DNA of 64,000 bases. It comes from Candidatus Izemoplasma sp. Its GTDB lineage: Bacteria > Bacillota_I > Bacilli_A > Izemoplasmatales > Hujiaoplasmataceae. Positions 47,438 through 56,881 of the stretch are shown here, one piece after another. The notes below the pieces were generated by a model, which searched no databases, was not told the DNA's origin, and saw only the letters and a list, made by a program, of their open reading frames with translations. The DNA lies in assembly GCA_021736305.1 (NCBI GenBank), contig JAIPGD010000001.1:48925-112924 (forward strand), in the 5' to 3' direction. The position numbers and the translations under genes are program-made. Position 1 is the stretch's first letter, and the number at the start of each line of letters is the position of its first letter.

Positions 47438-49063
47438 ATTATTAAAATTACTATTAATGACAAGGTTTATGAATATGATAAACCCGTTGTATTAGAAGAA
47501 ATTGCAAAAAAATATGAAGGAGATTACTACGCTGCCTTAGTTAATAATCGTTTAAGAGAGTTATCATATCGGGTATCTAAAGATGCTAAAGTTGAATTAC
47601 TCGATTATTCGTTTTATGATTCAACAAGAATTTATGCGACTAGTATGCGATATTTAGTAGCTATGGCTACTTATAGAACTTATCCTGAAATAGAAATTAA
47701 ATTTTCTAATAGTATAGCTATGGGAATTTATGGTCGGGGTGTAGATAATAATATTAATCGTGAAATGTTAAATAACATTATAAAAGAAATGAATAACATC
47801 ATTTCAGCTGATTATAAAATAAGCAGATCACAAGTATCAATCCAAGAAGCTAAAGATTACTATAAAAGCTTAGGTTATGATGATAAAGTTAATGCTTTAG
47901 AATATCGTAAAGAAAAAGTAAATATATATTCTTGTGATGATTATAAAAACTATATGTATGGTTATATGGTTCCTTCAACAGGTTATTTAAAAGATTATGA
48001 AATACATTACTTGAATCCTGGTTTTTTAATTCAATATCCAAGAAGAGAAGAAAAAGGTGAAATACCTGAATTTGTTGATTCTCCCAAATTCTTTGATGTT
48101 TTAAGTAAGTCCGAAGATTGGGCAGTTAAATTAAATGTTGACATGATTTATAAGATGAATAAACGTATTGAAAAAGGTAATTTACAAGAATTTATTGATC
48201 AATGTGAAAACAATCATAAGCAACAATTAAAAGAATTAGCTGAAAAAATAAGCAATCATAACAATGTGAGATTAATTGCTATAGCTGGGCCTTCGTCTTC
48301 TGGTAAAACTACTTTTTCAAAACGTTTAGAAGAAGAACTTCTTAAACATGAAATAAAGCCATTAATGATATCAATAGATAATTACTATTTGCCAGTTGAA
48401 AAAGCTCCTATCGATGAAAATGGTGAGCCAGATTTAGAACATATCTTATCGCTTGATATTGATCTCTTTAATCAAAATATGACAGATTTAATTGATGGGA
48501 AAAAAGTTGCTTTACCAATTTTTGATTTTATGTCAAGAGAAAGAGTCTTTTCTAAACCATTCCAAATTAATTCTAAAACGCCGATTATTATTGAAGGAAT
48601 ACATGCTTTAAATGACAAGCTTTCAGAGAAAATACCTAAAAGCCAAAAATTTAAAATATATATTTCTCCATTTACACAAATTAACATAGATTATAACAAT
48701 CCAATAAATTTAACTGATTTAAGATTACTTAGAAGAATTGTTAGGGATTTACAATTTAGAAATACTTCACCTGAAAAAACATTAGATATGTGGCCTTCAG
48801 TTAGAAGAGGTGAATATAAGTGGATTTATCCACATATAGAAAACTCTGATTATATTTTTAATTCAGAATTAACTTATGAATTTGCGCTATTAAAACAATA
48901 TGCTGAAGATGCATTAAATACTATTGATAGAGAATCAAAACATTTTATACAAGCTAATCGTTTATTAAAGTTCCTTAAATACTTAAATAATATTGATAGT
49001 AAGTATGTTCCAAAATATTCTTTGTTGAGAGAGTTTATCGGCGGCAGTAAATATGAACACTAG
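47438..49063 (+). CDS. TGS-domain uridine kinase-like nucleoside kinase; probable AUU start
   Basis: IIKITINDKVYEYDKPVVLEEIAKKY TGS; IAIAGPSSSGKTTFSKRL; ISIDNYYLP. AGAGGTG SD lies just before ATT-ATT-AAA; track start 47396. Confidence 0.85.
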   Translation: MIKITINDKVYEYDKPVVLEEIAKKYEGDYYAALVNNRLRELSYRVSKDAKVELLDYSFYDSTRIYATSMRYLVAMATYRTYPEIEIKFSNSIAMGIYGRGVDNNINREMLNNIIKEMNNIISADYKISRSQVSIQEAKDYYKSLGYDDKVNALEYRKEKVNIYSCDDYKNYMYGYMVPSTGYLKDYEIHYLNPGFLIQYPRREEKGEIPEFVDSPKFFDVLSKSEDWAVKLNVDMIYKMNKRIEKGNLQEFIDQCENNHKQQLKELAEKISNHNNVRLIAIAGPSSSGKTTFSKRLEEELLKHEIKPLMISIDNYYLPVEKAPIDENGEPDLEHILSLDIDLFNQNMTDLIDGKKVALPIFDFMSRERVFSKPFQINSKTPIIIEGIHALNDKLSEKIPKSQKFKIYISPFTQINIDYNNPINLTDLRLLRRIVRDLQFRNTSPEKTLDMWPSVRRGEYKWIYPHIENSDYIFNSELTYEFALLKQYAEDALNTIDRESKHFIQANRLLKFLKYLNNIDSKYVPKYSLLREFIGGSKYEH

Positions 49064-49083
49064 TTTCTAGTGTTCTTTTTTTT
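49055..49083 (+). terminator. Intrinsic terminator overlapping the kinase stop codon
   Basis: GAACACTAG-TTT-CTAGTGTTCTTTTTTTT. Confidence 0.85.
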
Positions 49084-49147
49084 GCGATAATATTTAACTG
49101 TATTGTTTATCAAGACTTATTTTGCTATAATTAAATAGGTGAATATA

Positions 49148-51520
49148 ATGACAAAAATTAAGAATACTCATTTTGGATTGACGATAGAAGAAGTTAACCA
49201 AAGAAGAATTGATAAAAGAACAAATGTTTCAGCAAAATCAAACTTAAAAACTCCTGGGAAGATTATTACAAATAATGTCTTCACTTATTTTAATATGTTG
49301 TTGGCTATTATTGCAGCCTTGCTTATCTCAATTGGTAGTTATGAAAATCTTTGGTTTGTTGTTATTGCAACCGCAAATACTCTAATAGGGATAGTTCAAG
49401 AATTTAAAGCTAGAAGAATCATAAAAAATTTATCTTTATTATCGGAAACTAAAGTTACTGTAATTAGACAAGGAATTGAAATAGAAATAAATAAAGAAGA
49501 TATAGTTATTGATGATGTTTATAAACTTGATTCTGGAAAACAAATTATTACTGATTCTATTGTTATTGATGGAGCAATTACAGTTAACGAAGCAAATTTA
49601 ACTGGTGAATCTGACTCTGTTGTGAAAGAACCAGGCGATAGCTTATTATCTGGAACTTATGTTGTTACAGGTGAAGCATATTGTAAAGTAAGTGCTGTAG
49701 GTAAAGATAATTATATTGAAACTTTACAAAATAAAGTTAAAACTTTATCAAAACCTAAGTCTGTTATATTAAACTCATTAAGAGGTCTATTAAAAATTAT
49801 TGGTATCATCATTGTACCATTAGGTTTAATGACGTTTTATAATGCGTTTCAACGTTCTTCTTATGATTATTTACCAGATTTTATAAATAATAGTGAGCTA
49901 TATAACGAAGCTTTAATTAAAATGGCTGGTTCAATGGTAGCTATGGTTCCTTCAGGGTTATTTTTATTAACAACTATGGCTTTTGCCGCTTCAGTAATTA
50001 AACTTGCAAAACATAATACACTAGTTCAAGAATTATATTCTATTGAGACTTTAGCGAGAATCGATACGCTATGTTTAGATAAAACTGGCACAATTACTGA
50101 TGGGACAATGAATGTAGATTTCTTTGAAATGGTTAAAAACCCGATATATTCTATTGGTGATTATACAAATACTGAAATTAAAAATATTATCTCATCAATG
50201 AATAGTGCGTTAAATGATAAAAACCAAACTGCAATTGCTTTACAAACGTATTTTGGTAGTAAACAAAAATACATAGTTAAAGATACAATTGATTTTGATT
50301 CAATCAATAAATATTCGGTTGTTGAATTTGACGGTGGAATCTATGTGTTAGGTGCACCAGAAATGATTGTAAAGAAAAAATACGCAAAAATAAAATCGCA
50401 AGTTGATCAATATGCAGCTAAAGGCAAAAGAGTATTATTACTTGCTCAAACCGAAAAAATTGTTGATAAAAAAATAAGTGGCAAAATAAGGCCTATTGCC
50501 TTAGTAATTTTAAATGATAATGTAAGACAAAGCGCAATAGATACTATAAAAGAATTCAACGAATCAAATATTAATATAAAAGTTATATCTGGTGATAACG
50601 CTTTAACAGTTAGTGAAGTAGCTAAAAGAGCTGGAGTAATTGGCGCAGAAAAGTATATTTCATTAGATGGAGTTAAAGACGAAGAATTAGAAGATATTGC
50701 TTTAACTTATAATGTTTTTGGTAGGGTATCTCCTAACCAAAAGAAACTTTTGATTAAACACCTTCAAGAACATGATAGAAAAGTTGCTATGGTTGGTGAT
50801 GGTGTTAATGATATCTTAGCTTTAAAACAAGCTGATACATCAATTTCACTAGCGAGTGGAACAGACGCATCTCGCAATATATCTCACTTTGTTTTATTAG
50901 ATAATAACTTCTCAACAATTCCTAAAGTTGTTGATGAAGGTAGACAAATTGTTTCTAATATGCAAAAAGCTTCAGTATTATATTTGGTTAAAACTTTATA
51001 TACTATTATCTTAACTTTTATTTTGTTAATGACAGCTAATATATACCCATTTGAACCTATTCAAATGTTTGTAATTGAAACCTTTATAATTGGAATACCA
51101 TCATTCTTTATAGCACTACAACCTAATAAAGCACAATTTAAAGGTAAGTTCTTGAAAAACGTATTTAAAAACGTATTACCAGGTTCATTAATTATAATTG
51201 CGAATTTATTAGGTGTTTATATTTTCTCTAGTGCATTCATTATTGTAACCGAAATTGAAATATCAACTGTAGGTATTATTGCCGCAACATTTGCTTATTG
51301 GTTAGTATTAGTTAATGTCTCATCACCATTAAATAAATTGCGAACATTAATTATTGGTTTTGCTTTTGTTACAAGTGCAATTTGTTTTATAATTTTTGGT
51401 GACTTCTTCAAATTAACAGATTTATCAACATCAAGTTTCTTACTATTGTTATTATTGATGGAAACTACTTACATTACTTTTTCAATTTATCGAGGTTCCT
51501 TAATTAAATTTTGGCCTTAA
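49148..51520 (+). CDS. Cation-translocating P-type ATPase
   Basis: DKTGTITDGTM, LTGESDSV, VAMVGDGVNDILALKQAD; multiple TMs. Confidence 0.93.
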   Translation: MTKIKNTHFGLTIEEVNQRRIDKRTNVSAKSNLKTPGKIITNNVFTYFNMLLAIIAALLISIGSYENLWFVVIATANTLIGIVQEFKARRIIKNLSLLSETKVTVIRQGIEIEINKEDIVIDDVYKLDSGKQIITDSIVIDGAITVNEANLTGESDSVVKEPGDSLLSGTYVVTGEAYCKVSAVGKDNYIETLQNKVKTLSKPKSVILNSLRGLLKIIGIIIVPLGLMTFYNAFQRSSYDYLPDFINNSELYNEALIKMAGSMVAMVPSGLFLLTTMAFAASVIKLAKHNTLVQELYSIETLARIDTLCLDKTGTITDGTMNVDFFEMVKNPIYSIGDYTNTEIKNIISSMNSALNDKNQTAIALQTYFGSKQKYIVKDTIDFDSINKYSVVEFDGGIYVLGAPEMIVKKKYAKIKSQVDQYAAKGKRVLLLAQTEKIVDKKISGKIRPIALVILNDNVRQSAIDTIKEFNESNINIKVISGDNALTVSEVAKRAGVIGAEKYISLDGVKDEELEDIALTYNVFGRVSPNQKKLLIKHLQEHDRKVAMVGDGVNDILALKQADTSISLASGTDASRNISHFVLLDNNFSTIPKVVDEGRQIVSNMQKASVLYLVKTLYTIILTFILLMTANIYPFEPIQMFVIETFIIGIPSFFIALQPNKAQFKGKFLKNVFKNVLPGSLIIIANLLGVYIFSSAFIIVTEIEISTVGIIAATFAYWLVLVNVSSPLNKLRTLIIGFAFVTSAICFIIFGDFFKLTDLSTSSFLLLLLLMETTYITFSIYRGSLIKFWP

Positions 51521-51569
51521 TAGTAATTACAATTATTTTTTGCTATAATTAAAATATAGGAGGAAAATT

Positions 51570-52988
51570 ATGTATAATATTTTACATGTCAGTGCTGAAG
51601 TATCACCTTTTGTTAAAATAGGTGGTTTAGCTGATGTTGTTGGATCATTGCCCAGTGAAATTAAACGTTTGCGGGGAACTGATATCAGAGTAATCTTACC
51701 TTACTATAAAGTTATACCGCATAAATATAAAAAAAAGTGTAAAGATGAAGTCAGCTTTTCTATTTATTTTGATCGAAAGGATACTTATGTAGGCATAAAA
51801 TCTTTAAAAAAAGGCAATATCTTATATTATTTTGTTGATAATGAGTTTTTCTTTGGCTCAAGAGAAAACATTTATAATTATGGTGATGAATCTAGAAGGT
51901 TTGCCTATTTTCAATTAGCTGTATTAGAAAGTTTAAAACATTTAAACTTTATTCCTGATATTATTCATGTTCATGATTGGCATACTGCAATGATTCCCTT
52001 ATTACTTAAAAGAAGGTATCCAGAATTAAATGCTAAATCAGTATTAAGTATTCATAATTTAGCATATCAAGGTATTTTTCCTTTACAAGATTTTCAATTA
52101 TTTTCAATTAACTACACACCAGATTTTGAATTTGAAGGTTTCTTGAATTTCTTGAAGGCAGGGATTGTAGCAGCTGATTTAATAACTACAGTATCTAAAA
52201 CTTATGCAAAAGAAATTATGACTGATTATTTTGGTTATGGTTTGCAAAACTTATTAAAAATGAGATCTAATGATTTAATTGGAATAGTCAATGGAATTGA
52301 TTATCGTCAATTTAACCCTAAAACTGATAAGTTAATTGCTAAAAATTATACTTATGAAAATTATCGTGAAGGTAAACTGGCTAATAAAAAAGCTTTATTT
52401 AAAACATTAGATGCTGACTTAGATCCAAAAAAACCTTTGGTAGCGATAATATCTAGATTAGTAAGTCAAAAAGGAATTGATTTAATTCAAAGAGTATTTT
52501 CCGAAATGTTAGAAATTGATGATTTTAACTTTGTTGTTTTAGGTAATGGAGAAAAAGTTTATGAAGATTACTTTAATGAATTACAAAATGATTTTCCTAA
52601 TAAAGTAAGAGTATATATTGGTTACTCTAATAAGTTAGCTCAACAAATATATAGTAGTTCTGATATATTTTTAATGCCTTCTAAATATGAGCCTTGTGGT
52701 TTAGGTCAAATTATCGCTTTAAAATATGGTTCTATACCTGTTGTTAGAGAAACAGGAGGATTAGTTGACACTATTACACCTTATAATGAGTTTAATTCCA
52801 AAGGCAATGGCTTTAGTTTCAAGAATTTTAACGCTCATGATATGATGCATGTTTTAAGGTATGCAATACATTTATATAATCACAATAAAGAATCGTGGCA
52901 TAGAATTGTTAAACAAGCTATGGAAACAGACTTTTCATGGAAACAATCAGCAAAAGCTTATCGAAAAGCATATAAAAAATTGTTATAG
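51570..52988 (+). CDS. glgA: Glycogen synthase (GT5)
   Basis: HVSAEVSPFVKIGGLADVVGSLP (KxGGL); VHDWHTAMIPLLL; PSKYEPCGLGQ. Confidence 0.95.
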   Translation: MYNILHVSAEVSPFVKIGGLADVVGSLPSEIKRLRGTDIRVILPYYKVIPHKYKKKCKDEVSFSIYFDRKDTYVGIKSLKKGNILYYFVDNEFFFGSRENIYNYGDESRRFAYFQLAVLESLKHLNFIPDIIHVHDWHTAMIPLLLKRRYPELNAKSVLSIHNLAYQGIFPLQDFQLFSINYTPDFEFEGFLNFLKAGIVAADLITTVSKTYAKEIMTDYFGYGLQNLLKMRSNDLIGIVNGIDYRQFNPKTDKLIAKNYTYENYREGKLANKKALFKTLDADLDPKKPLVAIISRLVSQKGIDLIQRVFSEMLEIDDFNFVVLGNGEKVYEDYFNELQNDFPNKVRVYIGYSNKLAQQIYSSSDIFLMPSKYEPCGLGQIIALKYGSIPVVRETGGLVDTITPYNEFNSKGNGFSFKNFNAHDMMHVLRYAIHLYNHNKESWHRIVKQAMETDFSWKQSAKAYRKAYKKLL

Positions 52989-53000
52989 AAAGGGATTAAT

Positions 53001-54236
53001 ATGAAAGTATTAGCAATGATTTTAGCAGGAGGTAGAGGATCTAGATTGGATATTCTATCTGAAAACAGAGTTAAACCGAGTGTACCATTTGCTGGTAAAT
53101 TTCGAATAATCGATTTTACTTTAAGTAATTGCACAAATTCAGGAATATTTGATATTGCAATTTTAACACAATATTTACCGTTTTCTTTAAATGATCATAT
53201 TGGTTCAGGAAAACCTTGGGATCTTGATAGAAGAGATTCGAAAGTCACTCTTTTACAACCACATAATGAATGGTACAATGGGACAGCTGATTCGGTAAAG
53301 AAAAACATTCATTATATTGAACAAGGTAATTATGATTATATCTTAATTCTTTCTGGAGATCATATTTATAAAATGAATTACATGAAAATGATTAAAGCTC
53401 ATATTGAAAATAAAGCTAAACTAACAATTGGCTGTAATGTTATTGATCCTAAAGATGCACATCACTTTGGTATGATGAAAACAGATGATGAATTAAGAAT
53501 TACTGATTTTATAGAAAAACCTCAAGATTCTAATTTAACTTTAGCTTCAATGGGGATTTATGTTTTTAATAAAGAATCTTTATTAGAATATATAAATAAA
53601 ATTGATGTTAAAGATTTAGATTTCGGAAAACATGTAATTCCAAAAATGGTTGATGAAACTGATGTTTATGCCTTTAAATTTAAAGGCTATTGGAAAGATG
53701 TTGGAACTTATGATGCATATTTAAACACTAACTTGGGTTTGATTGAAACAGTTGATAAAATTCAACTTGATATGTATGATCCAACCTGGAAAATATATAC
53801 AAGATCTGAAGATATGCCAGCAGTAAAAATAGGTTCAAAAGCAAAAATTAAACAAGCACTTATTTCCAATGGTTCTATTGTTGCTGGTGATGTTATTAGA
53901 AGTGTTATAAGCCCCGGTGTTACTATACATCCTTTAGCTAAAGTTTCTAATTCAGTTATATTAAATGATGTAGAAATAAAGGCCGGCGCAATTGTTGATA
54001 ATTGTATTATCGATAAGCATACTGTTATTGAAAAAAATGCAATGGTAGGTTTTGGCGATGATTATACTAAAAACGAAGAAAAACCTGAACTATTAAGTTC
54101 AGGAATAACAGTGATTGGTAAAAAAGTTGTAGTACCAAAAAACATGGTTATTGGAAGAAATGTAAGAATATTTGGTAAAGCTGATTTAAAAAACATTAAA
54201 GATAATGTTATTTACTCAGGTTCTACAATCAAATAA
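53001..54236 (+). CDS. glgC: Glucose-1-phosphate adenylyltransferase
   Basis: MILAGGRGSRLDILSENRVKPSVPFAGKFRIIDFTLSNCTNSGI; WYNGTADSV; LSGDHIYKMNY. Confidence 0.95.
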   Translation: MKVLAMILAGGRGSRLDILSENRVKPSVPFAGKFRIIDFTLSNCTNSGIFDIAILTQYLPFSLNDHIGSGKPWDLDRRDSKVTLLQPHNEWYNGTADSVKKNIHYIEQGNYDYILILSGDHIYKMNYMKMIKAHIENKAKLTIGCNVIDPKDAHHFGMMKTDDELRITDFIEKPQDSNLTLASMGIYVFNKESLLEYINKIDVKDLDFGKHVIPKMVDETDVYAFKFKGYWKDVGTYDAYLNTNLGLIETVDKIQLDMYDPTWKIYTRSEDMPAVKIGSKAKIKQALISNGSIVAGDVIRSVISPGVTIHPLAKVSNSVILNDVEIKAGAIVDNCIIDKHTVIEKNAMVGFGDDYTKNEEKPELLSSGITVIGKKVVVPKNMVIGRNVRIFGKADLKNIKDNVIYSGSTIK

Positions 54237-54242
54237 ATAATA

Positions 54243-54275
54243 AAGTCCATGACTTTAAAATCATGGACTTTTTTT
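54243..54275. terminator. Bidirectional terminator between glgC and tRNA-Thr
   Basis: AAGTCCATGA-CTTTAAAA-TCATGGACTTTTTTT. Confidence 0.85.
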
Positions 54276-54279
54276 CTGA

Positions 54280-54353
54280 TGGTGCTCCTACCTAGAATCG
54301 AACTAGAATTTCAGCATTACCATTGCTGTGTTCTACCATTAAACTATAGGAGC
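54280..54353 (-). tRNA. tRNA-Thr(GGT)
   Basis: Reverse complement folds GCTCCTA-TA-GTTT..GAAC-A-CAGCA-ATGGTAA-TGCTG-AAAT-TCTAG-TTCGATT-CTAGG-TAGGAGC-A-CCA; CCA encoded. Confidence 0.92.
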
Positions 54354-54467
54354 AATTTTCTAATAACATTATAAATAATAATTTACCTTTTAGCAAGCAA
54401 AAAAATTATAAATCTTATTTACATATTGTAAGAGTTAAAATATAATTAGAAATGACAAGGAGGAATT

Positions 54468-55181
54468 ATGTTAAAGATAGAACACGTTAGTAAATCATAT
54501 GATGGTAAAAAGAAAGCTATCGATGATATTAATTTGACCATTAATCCTGGGGATATTTATGGATTTATTGGACATAATGGCGCAGGGAAGACTACTCTTC
54601 TAAAATCAATTTCAGGTATTTTAAATTTTGACGAGGGTGAAATATATATTCATGATTTCTCAATTAAGAAAAACCCTTTAGAAGCTAAGAAACTTATTGC
54701 ATATATACCTGATAATCCTGATATTTATGAATCTTTAACTGGAAGACAGTATTTAGATTTTATGGGTGATGTTTTTCTTATTGAATTAGATAAGCGCAAA
54801 CAATTAGTTGATAAATATGCAGATATGTTTGAAATGACAGAAGTGTTAAATGATCAAATTTCAACATATTCTCATGGTATGAAACAAAAAATTGTTATTA
54901 TGGGCGCATTAATTCACGAACCAAAAGTTATGCTTTTAGATGAGCCGTTTGTCGGATTGGATCCGAAAGCAAGTTATTTATTAAAACAAGTATTTAATGA
55001 TTTATGTAAAAAAGGTTCTTTAATATTCTTTTCAACTCATGTATTAGAAGTAGCCGAAAAGCTGTGTAATAAAGTTGCGATTATTAAAAACGGTAAAATT
55101 GTAACAAAAGGAGATACCGAAAAGATTATCAAGGATGATTCCTTAGAAAGTATCTTTTTGGAATTGTTAAAAGAATCATGA
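54468..55181 (+). CDS. ABC transporter ATPase
   Basis: IGHNGAGKTTLLKSISGIL; YSHGMKQKIVIMGALIHEPKVMLLDEPFVGLDP. Confidence 0.92.
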   Translation: MLKIEHVSKSYDGKKKAIDDINLTINPGDIYGFIGHNGAGKTTLLKSISGILNFDEGEIYIHDFSIKKNPLEAKKLIAYIPDNPDIYESLTGRQYLDFMGDVFLIELDKRKQLVDKYADMFEMTEVLNDQISTYSHGMKQKIVIMGALIHEPKVMLLDEPFVGLDPKASYLLKQVFNDLCKKGSLIFFSTHVLEVAEKLCNKVAIIKNGKIVTKGDTEKIIKDDSLESIFLELLKES

Positions 55182-56773
55182 TTTACATTAAATTATTAAA
55201 AGTTTTTATTAAAGAGAATTATTCACTTAAAAATATCATTGGGTCTAATCTAAACAAATCAAAAACAAAAACTATTTTACTCGTAATTTTAATTCTTTAT
55301 GGTCTAGGATCATTATTATTTTCTTTTGGTTATTTATTTTTTAGTTTAGGTGAAATTTTTCATCAAGCAGGTATGGTTGATATTTTGTTAACATATATTT
55401 TTATGTATGCAACTTTCTTATCAGCACTGTTTGTTATTATTAGAGCTAGTAGTTACTTATTTCATTATAAAGACTATGATTTATTAGCAAGTTTACCAAT
55501 AAAAAATCACTATGTAATTGCAGCAAAATTATCCATAATGATGATAATGATTTATTTAAGTGTATTTATATTTACAGCACCAATAGTGTTTAGTTATTTA
55601 TATTTTAGTGGATTTACAATTTATAAATTATTAGCGATTATCTTAGCGTTGTTCGTAATCCCGATATTACCAATTATTATTTTTTCTTTCTTTTCATTGT
55701 TAATTACATACATTACTTCAAAATTTAGAATATCTAAACTTATTAATGTCTTTTTAATGTTTGGGCTTTTATTAGCTTTTTTCTATTTTTCATTTAGTTT
55801 AAGTTCTAGTACTGAAAATCCATTATTAAATCAACAAGGTTTATTAGGCGAAATAAGTCAGTATATTCCTACATATGATTTGTTTATTAATTCTATTAAT
55901 AATAAGGATATATTAGCACTTATAGGATTGATTTTGATTAATTTAGTCTTATTAGTTGGGTTTATTTATGGAATTCAAAATTTAGTTCATAAAACTAATC
56001 AAAATGAAACGAAAGCAATTAGAAGAAATCATCGAAAAGTCAATAGTAAACAACGTTCAATAGTTGAAACAATTGTGATTAAAGAATTTAAAAAATTCTT
56101 TAGTGTTAATATTTACGTTTTAAACTCGGGTTTTGGAGCAATACTTATGTTAGTTGGTGGGGTATTAAGTATAATTTATGCAGATAAAGTCAGTATGTAT
56201 TTAGAACAGTTTATTAATTTAAATGTTCCAATTGAATTATTAATCATAATACTAATTTCTTTCTTACTATCAACAATTTATACTTCAGCTATTTCATTAT
56301 CATTAGAAGGAAAAAACTTATGGATTATGAAATCTCTTCCTATTAAAGCAGAAACAATAATGTTTAGCAAAATGTTATTTAATGTTCTACTAGGTTTACC
56401 ATTTGCTTACTTCTTTATTATTTGTCTTTCGATAGGGGTTGGGTTTAATGCTACACAAATCTTTTTACTAATATTATTTGTAACTAGTTTTTCATTGACA
56501 ACATCTTCACTTGGTTCGATTATAAATTTACATTTCCCTAAATTTTCTTTTAAAAATGAAACTGAAGTTGTTAAACAAAGCGCGGGGGCTTTCTTGGGAA
56601 TGTTTGGTGGTTTCTCATTGTTGTTAGTTAATGGATTGTTATATTATTTTTTATATGAAAATTTATCAAGTAATTTAATGATATTTTTTATAGGAATGTT
56701 AAACCTATTATTGTTTGTATTATCGTTTATTTATATTAATAAAAAATCTGAAAGCCTTTTCATGAAATTTTAG
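55178..56773 (+). CDS. ABC-2 type permease (large, multi-TM)
   Basis: ~12 hydrophobic segments; overlaps the ATPase stop. Confidence 0.8.
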   Translation: MIYIKLLKVFIKENYSLKNIIGSNLNKSKTKTILLVILILYGLGSLLFSFGYLFFSLGEIFHQAGMVDILLTYIFMYATFLSALFVIIRASSYLFHYKDYDLLASLPIKNHYVIAAKLSIMMIMIYLSVFIFTAPIVFSYLYFSGFTIYKLLAIILALFVIPILPIIIFSFFSLLITYITSKFRISKLINVFLMFGLLLAFFYFSFSLSSSTENPLLNQQGLLGEISQYIPTYDLFINSINNKDILALIGLILINLVLLVGFIYGIQNLVHKTNQNETKAIRRNHRKVNSKQRSIVETIVIKEFKKFFSVNIYVLNSGFGAILMLVGGVLSIIYADKVSMYLEQFINLNVPIELLIIILISFLLSTIYTSAISLSLEGKNLWIMKSLPIKAETIMFSKMLFNVLLGLPFAYFFIICLSIGVGFNATQIFLLILFVTSFSLTTSSLGSIINLHFPKFSFKNETEVVKQSAGAFLGMFGGFSLLLVNGLLYYFLYENLSSNLMIFFIGMLNLLLFVLSFIYINKKSESLFMKF

Positions 56774-56804
56774 GTTTTTAATAAATAAATAATGGCTATA
56801 TTGT

Positions 56805-56833
56805 TTGATATTTACCAGTTTGTTTGGTATAAT
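56805..56833 (+). promoter_or_regulatory. Promoter of ppdK
   Basis: TTGATA-17 nt-TATAAT. Confidence 0.7.
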
Positions 56834-56881
56834 TTAGAGTGGTTAAAATTATAATTAATATAGATAAGAAAGGAAGCAATT

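Noticed and set aside
54280-54353. tRNA-Gly to tRNA-Thr anticodon switch (D arm looks Gly-like)
   Set aside because: The ATGGTAA anticodon loop is the usual loop of Firmicutes tRNA-Thr(GGT), so an ordinary tRNA-Thr is the simpler call.
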